This document shows, one piece after another, positions 1 to 9,215 of a DNA stretch of 64,000 bases. The translations under genes and the position numbers were made by a program. This DNA comes from Methylobacterium sp. J-078. Lineage in GTDB: Bacteria > Pseudomonadota > Alphaproteobacteria > Rhizobiales > Beijerinckiaceae. The notes beneath the pieces were generated by a model. It ran no database searches and was not told the DNA's origin. It was given only the letters and a program-made list of their open reading frames with translations. The stretch lies in the NCBI RefSeq assembly GCF_022829285.1, contig NZ_JAKSYI010000038.1, positions 62,001 to 126,000 of the forward strand. The letters are read 5' to 3'. Position 1 is the stretch's first letter, and the number at the start of each line of letters is the position of its first letter.

Positions 1-12
1 GGGTCGGCGGGG

Positions 13-495
13 TCAGGGCGTGCCGGCGGCCGCGCGCTCCAGGGCGGTGACATCGAGCCGGACCATGGTCTGCATGGCCGCAAAGACGCGGTCGGCCACG
101 GCGGGGTCTGGATCGGCGAGGAGGCGAGGCAGGATCGCGGGCACGATCTGCCAGGGCACGCCCCAGCGGTCGCGGAGCCAGCCGCACTGGATCTCCGAGC
201 CGCCGTTCGCGACCAGCCCGTCCCAGAGCCGGTCGACCTCGGCCTGATCGGTGCAAGACACCGAGATCGAGGCGGCCGTGCCGTAATCGGCCGCCACGCC
301 GCCGTTGAGGGCCTGGAAGCTCTGTCCGCCGAGGACGAACGTCATCATGATGACGTCGCCGGGCTCTCCGCCGGGCCATGGGCCGGGCGCCCGCTGGACG
401 TGCCCGATGCGGGACTCCGGCACCAGGGAGACGTAGAGGCTGACCGCCGCCTCCGCGTCCCGCTCGAACCACAGGCAGGTGCTGACCTTCGACAT
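13..495 (-). CDS. VOC (PhnB-like) family protein
   Basis: A 160-residue vicinal-oxygen-chelate protein of the PhnB / demethylubiquinone-methyltransferase-like group. Its substrate is unknown. The N-terminus (CLWFERDAEAAV) and the near-C-terminal block CGWLRDRWGVPWQIVP are typical of the family, which usually has 140-165 residues. The ATG at 495 was chosen because family homology begins there; the frame stays open upstream to 738 but that part has no homology and runs into the next gene. It is the last gene of the minus-strand ECF42 unit, 43 bp after the SRPBCC gene. VOC, SRPBCC and YCII proteins often accompany ECF42 sigma factors, so it is probably part of that regulon. Family assignment is firm, function is not. 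Confidence 0.85.
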   Translation of the reverse strand: MSKVSTCLWFERDAEAAVSLYVSLVPESRIGHVQRAPGPWPGGEPGDVIMMTFVLGGQSFQALNGGVAADYGTAASISVSCTDQAEVDRLWDGLVANGGSEIQCGWLRDRWGVPWQIVPAILPRLLADPDPAVADRVFAAMQTMVRLDVTALERAAAGTP

Positions 496-538
496 CGCGT
501 TGCTCCCTCGTGGGTTGGGTCGAACAGGGTCCGCGCCG

Positions 539-1003
539 CTACAGGTTGGCGGCGAGCTCAGCGAGTTGGTCGGCGCAGCGGCCCCAGCCGTCATGGAAGC
601 CCATGGCCTCGTGCGCCGCGCAATCCTCCCGCGACCAGTGCAGCACGCGCGCGGTGTAGCGGGTGGCGCCGGCCTCCGGCTCGAAGGTGACGATGCCGGT
701 GAAGAAGGGCTTGGCCGAGGGCTCCCAGGCCCGGACATAGGCGTCCGTGAAGACGATGCGGGCGTTCTCGACGAGTTCGAGATAGACGCCCTGGCTCGGG
801 AATTCGGTCCCGTCGGGCCCCCGCATGACGATGCGGGTGGTGCCCCCGACCCGCAGGTCCGTCTCGGCCTCGGCGACCGCGAAGGGTTTCGGCGCGAACC
901 AGCGTTTCAGGAGTTCCGGATCGGTCCAGGCCCGGTAGAGGGCGGCGGCCGGTGCGGGGATGAGGCGGGTGAGGACGAGTTCGCGTCCGGTCGTGTCGGT
1001 CAT
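539..1003 (-). CDS. SRPBCC (AHSA1-like) family protein
   Basis: A 154-residue START/AHSA1-like protein with the helix-grip fold that binds hydrophobic ligands; ligand unknown. Visible family blocks are RAWTDPELLKRWFAP near residue 25 and the C-terminal HDGWGRCADQLAEL helix. The ATG at 1003 (MTDTTGRE) is preferred over an upstream in-frame ATG at 1033, because the conserved strand LVLTRLIPAP follows it directly. It lies between two VOC genes in the same orientation. AHSA1-like proteins are regular partners of ECF42 sigma factors, which fits transcription with the sigma gene at 1550-2860. Confidence 0.85.
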   Translation of the reverse strand: MTDTTGRELVLTRLIPAPAAALYRAWTDPELLKRWFAPKPFAVAEAETDLRVGGTTRIVMRGPDGTEFPSQGVYLELVENARIVFTDAYVRAWEPSAKPFFTGIVTFEPEAGATRYTARVLHWSREDCAAHEAMGFHDGWGRCADQLAELAANL

Positions 1004-1085
1004 GGCGGCGCTCCGCGTCGGGCTTGGTGGCAAGGGCTTGGTGGCAAGGGTGTTGGCGGGAACGGTGACGGAGAATGGGACGCGC

Positions 1086-1502
1086 TCAGCGCTTGGCCTG
1101 GTTCATCGCCCAGAGGACGCCGAAGGGGTCGCGCAGCTGGCCGTAGCGGTCCCCCCAGAACATGTCGGCGGGCGGCATCAGGGCGGTCGCGCCCGCCTCG
1201 ACCGCCCGCGCGTAGCGCTCGTCGATCCCCTCGACCATCAGGGTCAGGTTGAAGGCCTGGGGCGCCTGCAGCGCGTGCCCGTGTTCCGGGTAAGCGTCAC
1301 CCAGCATCAGCGACGAGCCGTTCACGTGGAGGTGCACGTGCATGGTCCGGCCCTGCTCGTCGGGCGGTATGGCGCCAACGATCTCGGCGCCGAAGGCGCG
1401 GACGTAGAACTCCGCCGCCTTCATGGCGCCGTCCACCGTCAGGTATGCGACGAGGCCGCCCTTCACGGGGGCGGGGGTCGCGGGTCGATCCGTGCTGCTC
1501 AT
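1086..1502 (-). CDS. VOC (glyoxalase/PhnB-like) family protein
   Basis: A 138-residue VOC protein. It shows the start VAYLTVDGAMKAAEFYVRAF and the terminal GDRYGQLRDPFGVLWAMN, where PhnB-type proteins have a conserved DPFG.W segment. The ATG at 1502 matches family starts; the same frame stays open to 3437 across the sigma-factor gene in another frame, which is a shadow. It sits 47 bp downstream of the ECF42 sigma gene. It could be an antibiotic-resistance-like or metabolite-binding protein, but nothing fixes the substrate. Confidence 0.85.
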   Translation of the reverse strand: MSSTDRPATPAPVKGGLVAYLTVDGAMKAAEFYVRAFGAEIVGAIPPDEQGRTMHVHLHVNGSSLMLGDAYPEHGHALQAPQAFNLTLMVEGIDERYARAVEAGATALMPPADMFWGDRYGQLRDPFGVLWAMNQAKR

Positions 1503-1549
1503 GTCCGGTCCTCTCCTCTGGGGCCGTGTTCCGTGTGCACCAGGCCTCG

Positions 1550-2860
1550 TCACAAGGACGTGTCGGCGGGGCGGCTCCCGACAGGTCCGGCGGATTTTTT
1601 TTCGCGTCCCATCCCGTCGCCGCTCAGGCGGTCGAGCTGGAGGCGGATCTGCGCGGCCTCGGCCGGCGTGCCCGCCAGCGCGATGGCCCGGCCCATCGCC
1701 TCCCGCGCCTCGCCCGTGCGCCCGAGCTGCAGGAGGAATGCCCCGCGCAGGCCGTGGAAGTAGAAGTAGCTGTCCAGCGACCCGGCCAGGGGATCGGCCA
1801 GGGCGAGCCCCGCCGCGGGCCCCTCGGCCTTCCCCACGGCGGAGGCGCGGTTCAGGCTCACCACCGGCGAGGGCTGCATCCGCTCCAGCGCTTCGTACAG
1901 GCGGGCGATGCCGGCCCAGTCGGTGTCCTCGGGGCGCGCCGCGCGGGCGTGGAGGGCAGCGATGGCGGCCTGGATCTGATAGGGGCCGGGGCTCCGGTGC
2001 CGCATCGCCTTGTCGACGAGGGCGAGGCCCTCCGCGATCAGCGGGCCGCGCCAGAGCGTCCGGTCCTGGTCGTCGAGGGGGACGATCCCGCCCTCCCCGT
2101 CGAAGCGCGCGGGGGTGCGGGCGTGCTGGAGGAGCATGAGGGCGAGGAGCCCCATCATCTCCGGCTCGGTGCCGAACAGGCGCAGCAGCAGGCGCGCGAG
2201 GCGCACCGCCTCGTCGCAGAGTTCCGCCCGCTCCGCGTGCGTGCCGGCCGAGTAGCCGGCGTTGAAGACGAGGTAGACCATCGCGGCGACGGCGGAGAGG
2301 CGCGCCGCGCGCTCGGCCGCGCCGGGTGCTTCGTAGGGCACGGCGCTGCGGGCGATGCGCGCCTTGGCGCGGGTGATGCGCTGCTCCATCGCCGCCTCGC
2401 TGACGAGGAAGGCGCGGGCGATGCGCGGGACGCCGAGCCCCGAGACGATCCGCAGGGCGAGCGCGATCTGCTGCGTGGCCGGAAGCTCCGGATGGCAGCA
2501 GATGAACAGCAGACGCAGGATGTCGTCGCGGTAGGAGCCGGCATCGATCGCCTCGGCGAGCGGCGCCTCGGCGTCGCCGAGGTCGGACAGCGCCTCCTCC
2601 GGCGGCAGGGGGGCGAGGCGGGCAACGCGCCGCTTGCCGTCGAGGGTGGCGTTCCGGCCGACGAGGATCATCCAGGCGGCGACGTCCCGGGGCGGACCGT
2701 TGCGCGGCCAGGTCCTGAGAGCCCGCAGGGTCGCGTCCTGGAATGCCTCCTCGGCGGTGTCGAGGTCGCGGAATACCCGGAGCAGCGCGGCCAGGACCTG
2801 CGGACGCGCCGCCGTGAGGGCCGCCGCGATCCAGGCGGCGTCGGGATCGGGGGCGCTCAT
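1550..2860 (-). CDS. ECF42-type RNA polymerase sigma factor with TPR-like C-terminus
   Basis: A 436-residue sigma factor. Region 2 lies near residues 10-85 (VFRDLDTAEEAFQDATLRAL) and region 4 near 115-175 (IARAFLVSEAAMEQRITRAK). A long helical TPR-like extension of about 240 residues follows, which defines ECF42 and makes it far larger than ordinary ECF factors of about 200 residues. ECF42 members lack an anti-sigma factor and are thought to be controlled through the C-terminal extension. The gene starts 3 bp after the YCII/DGPF gene ends, and that pairing is the hallmark of the group. Targets are probably its own cluster. Recognition is strong; the signal sensed is unknown. Confidence 0.93.
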   Translation of the reverse strand: MSAPDPDAAWIAAALTAARPQVLAALLRVFRDLDTAEEAFQDATLRALRTWPRNGPPRDVAAWMILVGRNATLDGKRRVARLAPLPPEEALSDLGDAEAPLAEAIDAGSYRDDILRLLFICCHPELPATQQIALALRIVSGLGVPRIARAFLVSEAAMEQRITRAKARIARSAVPYEAPGAAERAARLSAVAAMVYLVFNAGYSAGTHAERAELCDEAVRLARLLLRLFGTEPEMMGLLALMLLQHARTPARFDGEGGIVPLDDQDRTLWRGPLIAEGLALVDKAMRHRSPGPYQIQAAIAALHARAARPEDTDWAGIARLYEALERMQPSPVVSLNRASAVGKAEGPAAGLALADPLAGSLDSYFYFHGLRGAFLLQLGRTGEAREAMGRAIALAGTPAEAAQIRLQLDRLSGDGMGREKKSAGPVGSRPADTSL

Positions 2861-2863
2861 CGC

Positions 2864-3250
2864 TCAGCCCGTCCCCCGCGCCGCCCCCCGCGGATCGGGA
2901 TTGTAGAGCAGGACGGGCCGCAATTCGTAGGCGCCGCCCGGGTTGGCGGCCGCGAGGTCGCGGGCGATCGCGAGCGCCTCGTCGAGATCGGCGACGTCGA
3001 CGACGTAGAAACCGAGGAGCTGCTCCTTGGTCTCGGCGAAGGGCCCGTCGATCACCAGGGGCGGCTCGCCGGCCTTGCGCAGGGTCGTGGCGGCGGTGGT
3101 CGGCAGGAGCCGCAGGGAGGGCCCGAGCTTGCCCGCCCGCGCGAGCCCCTCGTGCACGCGTTCGAGGCGGCCCATGACGGCGGCGTCCTCCTCCGCGCTC
3201 CAGGCGGTGACGACGTCCTCGTCCTTGTAGCAGAGGATGGTGTAGAGCAT
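2864..3250 (-). CDS. YCII (DGPF) domain protein
   Basis: A 128-residue YCII-related protein with the DGPF motif (VIDGPFAETKEQLLGFYVVD near residues 67-86) and the ferredoxin-like start MLYTILCYKDED. DGPF proteins nearly always sit beside ECF42 sigma factors, as here (3 bp upstream of the sigma gene). Their biochemical role is unknown, possibly small-molecule binding or a co-factor for the sigma factor. This is the first gene of the unit, so the promoter should lie just upstream of 3250. Confidence 0.9.
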   Translation of the reverse strand: MLYTILCYKDEDVVTAWSAEEDAAVMGRLERVHEGLARAGKLGPSLRLLPTTAATTLRKAGEPPLVIDGPFAETKEQLLGFYVVDVADLDEALAIARDLAAANPGGAYELRPVLLYNPDPRGAARGTG

Positions 3251-3561
3251 GGCGTCTCCTTCGCATCAGAGGACGCGCGACGCGGCCTCCCGCCGACACC
3301 AGGCGGCGGATTTCGCGCTCCCGTGCGATCCGGCCTGCGATCCCAAGCAGATTTCGCCAAAGCGGCCGCCGGTTTCGCGACGAGGATCTGCGACGCGACA
3401 ACAACCGAAGCAGACTTGCATTGGCACATGAACGCAAGTCTGCTCAGCCGGCGCACGCCGTCCGGTCAGGCCGCCCTGGCGGCGCTCCCTGCGATGGAGC
3501 CGGGCAGGATGCCGGCAGGTTTCGCGCCGCGAGAGAAAGGCCGGCGGAACCGGCGTCGCTC
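3251..3561. other. Intergenic region upstream of the ECF42 unit
   Basis: No convincing gene. The open frames here lack family features and look like GC-rich shadows. The part nearest 3250 should hold the promoter of the minus-strand ECF42 unit. The rest separates that unit from the small secreted protein at 3562-3807. Confidence 0.5.
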
Positions 3562-3807
3562 TCAGGACCGGGGCAGGCGCTTCTCCCGGGCGGCCGGTTG
3601 AAGCCTCGCCCGGGCATGGCGAGCGGTGAGCGCCGTCGGGCCCGATCCCCCGAGGCGCATGTCGCCGTAATAGTCGTTCCCGCTCGGGCCGAAGGAGCCG
3701 CCCCGGACCACGCCCGGCGCGTCGGGAGCGCCCGTGAAGAAATCCAGCGGTCCCGCGGAGGCGGCCGGGGCGCAGAGGATGAAGGCGAGGGCAAGGGCGT
3801 GGCGCAT
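3562..3807 (-). CDS. Small secreted protein of unknown function
   Basis: An 81-residue protein with a clear Sec signal peptide (MRHALALAFILCAPAASA, likely cleaved after residue 18). A short Gly/Pro-rich mature part contains PSGNDYYGDMRLGG. I do not recognise a family. The ATG at 3807 was chosen because it puts the signal peptide at the N-terminus; the frame continues upstream to 3921 without a secretion signal. It diverges from the secreted protein at 3956 across about 150 bp. Reality as a gene is moderately supported by the signal peptide. Confidence 0.55.
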   Translation of the reverse strand: MRHALALAFILCAPAASAGPLDFFTGAPDAPGVVRGGSFGPSGNDYYGDMRLGGSGPTALTARHARARLQPAAREKRLPRS

Positions 3808-3955
3808 GCAGATCACTTTAAGCCGATATGCTGGACGAGGCCTTAACGGCGTCCCGAGCGTGCCGGTGCGTCGGGATATTCGCCGCAGGAACCGGCCCTG
3901 ACAAACCGGATTGACTGTCAACGCGAGACATCAAGCCAAGATTTCAGGATCCGCC

Positions 3956-4231
3956 ATGAAGACCTCATCCATCCTGGCGAGCGCCGCCGCGCTCGCATTG
4001 CTGACGACCCTGCCGGCCGCCGCGCAGGGCCTGTCCCCCTACGAGGGACGGCGCGGCGTCATCGTCCAGAACCAGCCGAACACCACCGGCAACAGCGGTG
4101 ACCTCGTCATCTCCTACGGCGCCACGGGAGCCGACACGGTGACCACCAACTCCGCCGCGGGCGGCAATGCGAGCCGACCCGAACAGGCCTTCCCCAACGG
4201 CAGCGCCAATGGCGGCCCCGGAGGCCGCTGA
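3956..4231 (+). CDS. Small secreted protein of unknown function
   Basis: A 91-residue protein with a signal peptide (KTSSILASAAALALLTTLPAAAQG, cleavage near residue 23). The Asn/Gly/Thr-rich low-complexity mature part (NQPNTTGNSGDLVISYG) has no recognised domain. The ATG at 3956 starts the signal peptide; an in-frame start 45 bp upstream would bury it. A TTGAC sequence and AT-rich stretch just upstream (about 3910-3950) could carry its promoter. Probably a periplasmic or surface protein. Confidence 0.6.
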   Translation: MKTSSILASAAALALLTTLPAAAQGLSPYEGRRGVIVQNQPNTTGNSGDLVISYGATGADTVTTNSAAGGNASRPEQAFPNGSANGGPGGR

Positions 4232-4288
4232 GGCACCTGCCACAGGATGGAAACGGCCGGGCGCGGGGGACCTCGCGCCCGGTGAAAC

Positions 4289-5850
<1,562 letters not shown>

Positions 5851-5854
<4 letters not shown>

Positions 5855-6561
5855 TCCATCGCCGCCAGGATCGCGTCCGCCGTCGCCACGGCGCCGAAGA
5901 CGCCGCCCTGCATCGTGACCATCTTGAGGGCGGCCGCGTGGTTGCCCGGGTCGGTGGCCGCGCAGGCATCCGAGACGATGACGCATTCGAAGCCCCGATC
6001 GTTGGCCTCGCGCATCGTGGTGTGGACGCAGACATCCGTGGTGATCCCGGTGAGGATCAGGTTGCGGATGCCGCGCCGCCCCAGGATCAGCTCCAGGTCG
6101 GTGGCGCAGAACGAGCCCTTGCCGGGCTTGTCGATGACGGGCTCGCCGGGCACGGGCGCGAGCTCGGGGATGATCTCCCAGCCGGGCTCGCCGCGCACCA
6201 GCACGCGCCCGCAAGGCCCTGGATCGCCGATGCCGGCCCCGATCCGGCGCGAGCGCCAGCGCTTGTTCTCGGGCAGGTCCGCGAGGTCCGGGCGGTGGCC
6301 CTCGCGGGTGTGGATGACGTGGTAGCCGAGGCGGCGCGCGGCCGCGAGCAGGCGCCCGATCGGCCCGATCGGCGCCCGGGTCAGGCCGATATCGTAGCCC
6401 ATGGCGTCGACGTAGCCGCCGGGGCCGCAGAAATCGATCTGCATGTCGATGATGACCAGCGCCGTGTTGTCGGGCCGGAGCCGTCCGTCGAAGGGCCAGG
6501 GATAGGGCTCGGCGGCGGCGTGGCGCTCGCCGCTGGCGGAGGGTATGGGGATGACACTCAT
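5851..6561 (-). CDS. biuH: Isochorismatase-family cysteine hydrolase, biuret-hydrolase-like
   Basis: A 236-residue cysteine hydrolase. The triad is visible as Asp39 (VIIDMQIDF), Lys148 (DKPGKGSF) and Cys178 (ITTDVC), with the family cis-peptide region just before the Cys. Long blocks such as [14 protein letters not shown] and [14 protein letters not shown] resemble, from memory, rhizobial biuret hydrolase (BiuH), which converts biuret to allophanate and ammonia. RutB-like or other amidase activity is the alternative. ATG at 6561. The gene overlaps the ABC ATPase gene by 4 bp. No allophanate hydrolase is seen in the window, so completion of the pathway would need genes elsewhere. Confidence 0.72.
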
Positions 6562-6612
6562 GCGGCTTGTCCCGGATGGCTTGCGGAACGGATTTGTCGT
6601 AACAATTTCGTT

Positions 6613-6930
6613 GTGACGACGCGCTTCGAATGGGACCCGGCCAAGGCGGCTTCGAACCTGCGCAAGCACGGCATCGGCTTCGAATCCGCGGTCCGCGTCT
6701 TCGCCGATCCGTTTCTCCTCACGGCGCCCGACCGGGTCGAGGGCGGGGAGCTGCGCTGGAAGGCGATCGGCTCCATCGGTGACATCGCGGTGCTGCTGGT
6801 TGTCCACACGATCACCGAGAGGGACGAGGATGGCAGGGAAATCGAGATCGTCCGCATCATCTCGGCCCGACGTGCCGACCGCACCGAGCGGCGACGCTAC
6901 GAACGGGAATCGCGTCCGTTTCGACGTTGA
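6613..6930 (+). CDS. brnT: BrnT family toxin
   Basis: A 105-residue BrnT-type ribonuclease toxin (RelE-like fold). The family start [20 protein letters not shown] and the end [17 protein letters not shown] are typical, and length fits the usual 90-105. No ATG precedes the homology; GTG at 6613 is the best start. It runs opposite to the surrounding amide-utilisation genes, with its 5' end 51 bp from the BiuH-like start, so the two share a divergent promoter region. BrnT is normally neutralised by BrnA, which also represses the pair. Confidence 0.9.
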   Translation: MTTRFEWDPAKAASNLRKHGIGFESAVRVFADPFLLTAPDRVEGGELRWKAIGSIGDIAVLLVVHTITERDEDGREIEIVRIISARRADRTERRRYERESRPFRR

Positions 6931-7216
6931 TCTGGCGAACCTTCCGCCGCTCACCGAAGCGCACAAGGCCGAACGCGACGCGCTCGCGGGCATGCCCGAC
7001 GCGGCGATCGATTACAGCGACATCCCGCCCCTCACGGAGGAATTCTGGGCCAGCGCCGCGCGCGGGCGGTTCTTCCGCCCGACCAAAACCTCGACGACGG
7101 TGCGCATCGATTCCGACGTGCTGGCCTGGCTGCGCGGGCAGGGCCGCGGCTACCAGACGCGCCTCAACGCGATTCTGCGCCGCGAGATGCTCGCGGCGCT
7201 GAAGAAGCAGGGCTGA
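6872..7216 (+). CDS. brnA: BrnA family antitoxin
   Basis: A BrnA-like antitoxin with a ribbon-helix-helix DNA-binding C-terminus ([20 protein letters not shown], then [11 protein letters not shown]), the part that binds operator DNA. The start is uncertain. GTG at 6872 gives 114 residues and a 59-bp overlap with brnT. ATG at 6830, preceded by a purine-rich GAGAGGGACGAGG stretch, gives 128 residues. The central [20 protein letters not shown] is characteristic of the family. It ends 8 bp before the convergent formamidase stop. Confidence 0.85.
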   Translation: MPTAPSGDATNGNRVRFDVDLANLPPLTEAHKAERDALAGMPDAAIDYSDIPPLTEEFWASAARGRFFRPTKTSTTVRIDSDVLAWLRGQGRGYQTRLNAILRREMLAALKKQG

Positions 7217-7224
7217 GGCCTGCC

Positions 7225-8253
7225 TCACTCTGCCGCCTCCCGCGCGTCCGGGGTTTGGCCGGCGCCGTAGGAGCGGGTGGGCGCGGCGAACCCGCAGGAG
7301 GTGCCGTCGACGACCTTGACGGCGTCCTCCCAGGGCAGGCGATAGCGGCCGGCGGCCAGATCCCGCATGTAGGTGTAGGGGCAGTCTCCGGCCCCGCCCT
7401 TCACGGCCGTGTAGCCGCGGTGGCCGAACTGGTAGATGTTGTTCTCCACGCCCCAGTGGATGCGGGCTTCGCGCACGAGGTCGGGCCGCACCTCCGCGGT
7501 GATGATCTCGTCGACGCGGCCCGTGGTGCCGTGGGCGATGATCTGCCCGTCGAAGTTGACGATCATGCCCTCGCCCATGGAATCGAACGCGCCGTCCGAG
7601 CCGCACATGCAGACGTTGGCGGTGACCATGAGGTTGCAGAAGGCGTTCGCCTGGTTGGTGAAGCGCCAGGACTCGCGGATCGGCGCGGTGTAGCCCGCCG
7701 TGCGGATCATGATCTCGGCGCCCTTGTAGGCGCATTCGCGGGCCATCTCGGGGAACATCCCGTCGTGGCAGATGATGAGGGCGATCTTGGCGCCCCTCGG
7801 CCCCTCGATCACCGGGATGCCGATGTCGCCGGGCTCCCAGGGCTCGACCGGCACCCAGGGGTGCATCTTGCGATAGTAGAGCTTCACCGCGCCGGTATCG
7901 TCGATGATGATGCCGGTGTTGTACGGGTTTCCGTGTGGGCTGAACTCCATGATGGAGAAGCAACCCCAGATCCGGTTGTCGATGCAGGCCTTGGCGAAGG
8001 CCGCGACCTCGGGGCCGTCCATCCGGCACAGGATGTCCGGGTTGGTGTCCATGGACAGCCCGTGGAGGGCGTATTCGGGGAAGACCACGAGGTCCATGGT
8101 GGCGAGGTTGCGCCGAGCCTTGCCGACCATCGCGACGATGCGCTGCGTCTGCGCGGCGAGGTCCGCCTTGGTCACCACGGTCGGCAACTGGAGCTGGACC
8201 AGCCCGAGCACCACGCCGTTCGGGGATTTGTTGAGGCCGCCAAGTCCGTTCAT
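7225..8253 (-). CDS. amiF: Formamidase (AmiF type, nitrilase superfamily)
   Basis: A 342-residue nitrilase-superfamily enzyme that hydrolyses formamide to formate and ammonia. The Glu-Lys-Cys triad is visible: Glu60 (VVFPEYALHG), Lys129 (YYRKMHPW) and Cys162 (IICHDGMFPE). Length and motif order match Helicobacter-type AmiF, where the Glu is also residue 60. ATG at 8253 sits 23 bp after the permease stop, in the same minus-strand operon as the BMP importer. An amide-carrying substrate is therefore likely for the transporter. Formate would be useful to a methylotroph. AmiE-like aliphatic amidase is the less likely alternative. Confidence 0.88.
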   Translation of the reverse strand: MNGLGGLNKSPNGVVLGLVQLQLPTVVTKADLAAQTQRIVAMVGKARRNLATMDLVVFPEYALHGLSMDTNPDILCRMDGPEVAAFAKACIDNRIWGCFSIMEFSPHGNPYNTGIIIDDTGAVKLYYRKMHPWVPVEPWEPGDIGIPVIEGPRGAKIALIICHDGMFPEMARECAYKGAEIMIRTAGYTAPIRESWRFTNQANAFCNLMVTANVCMCGSDGAFDSMGEGMIVNFDGQIIAHGTTGRVDEIITAEVRPDLVREARIHWGVENNIYQFGHRGYTAVKGGAGDCPYTYMRDLAAGRYRLPWEDAVKVVDGTSCGFAAPTRSYGAGQTPDAREAAE

Positions 8254-8276
8254 TCGGAATACCCGTTTGCTGAGGC

Positions 8277-9215
8277 TTACTTCGCTTGGCCGAGTTCGCC
8301 CGGCGCTCCGGCCAGGGCGTGGTTCGGCGACGAGGTGGCGATGAGGACGCCGAGGGTGAGCACGTAGGGGGCGGCGTAGAACAGGTAGTACCCTTGGGAG
8401 ACGCCCACCGACTGCAGCGCCGGCCCCAGCGCTCCGGCTCCGCCGAACAGGAGCGCCGCACCGAAGCAGGCGAGCGGGTTCCAGCGGGCGAACACGACGA
8501 GGGCCACCGCCATCAGGCCCTGACCGGAGGAGATGCCCTCGTTCCAGGAGCCCGGATAGTACAGCGACAGGTAAGCCCCGCCGATGCCCGCCAGCACCCC
8601 GCCGGCCCCGGTGGCCAGCAGCCGCACCCGGTCGACGTCGTAGCCCATGGCGCGGGCCGCATCGGTGCTGTCGCCGACGATGCGGACCACGAGCCCGATC
8701 CGGGTGTTGCGCAACGCCCACCACAGGAAGACGCTGAGCGCCGCCCCGATGAGGAACAGGACGTTGATCTGGAGGGCCGCCCGCACCTGGGCGAGGTCGG
8801 ACCAATTGCCGAAGGGAATCGCCGGCAGCTGGGGCGCCGAGGGCTGGATGAAGGCCTTGCCGAAGAAGAAGGCGAGGCCCGAGCCGAACAGCATCAGGGC
8901 GATGCCGAGCGCCACGTCGTTGACCCGGGGCAGCCGGCAGATCCAGCCGTGCAGGAGCCCGAACAGACCGCCCGCGAGGCCCGCCACGGCGACGCCGGCC
9001 CAGGCCGAGCCGGTGAGCACCGCCGTGGCGTAGGCCGACATCGCCCCGAACACCAGGGTGCCCTCGAGGCCGAGGTTGATCCTCCCCGAGCGCTCCGTGA
9101 TGGTCTCGCCGAGGCTGACGAAGAGGAACGGCGTCGAGACCCGGATGGCCCCGCCGATCACCGCGAGGAGCACGCTCCAGAGGCCGAGGTCGCCCGGCAG
9201 GTCGAGGCCGCTCAT
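8277..9215 (-). CDS. ABC transporter permease (BMP/nucleoside type, second subunit)
   Basis: A 312-residue inner-membrane permease of the BPD_transp_2 (RbsC/YufQ) kind with about eight to ten hydrophobic segments. Family marks include SLGETITERSGRINLGLEG near residue 35 and AARAMGYDVDRVRLLA near 190. ATG at 9215 overlaps the stop of the upstream permease by 4 bp. It forms a heterodimeric channel with the 9212-10393 product, fed by the BMP-type binding protein and powered by the 4289-5854 ATPase. Confidence 0.92.
   Translation of the reverse strand: MSGLDLPGDLGLWSVLLAVIGGAIRVSTPFLFVSLGETITERSGRINLGLEGTLVFGAMSAYATAVLTGSAWAGVAVAGLAGGLFGLLHGWICRLPRVNDVALGIALMLFGSGLAFFFGKAFIQPSAPQLPAIPFGNWSDLAQVRAALQINVLFLIGAALSVFLWWALRNTRIGLVVRIVGDSTDAARAMGYDVDRVRLLATGAGGVLAGIGGAYLSLYYPGSWNEGISSGQGLMAVALVVFARWNPLACFGAALLFGGAGALGPALQSVGVSQGYYLFYAAPYVLTLGVLIATSSPNHALAGAPGELGQAK

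Noticed and set aside
1445..3601. 718-residue plus-strand open frame opposite the ECF42 unit
   Set aside because: It is low-complexity, has no domain and is the antisense shadow of several well-recognised minus-strand genes. High GC makes such frames common.
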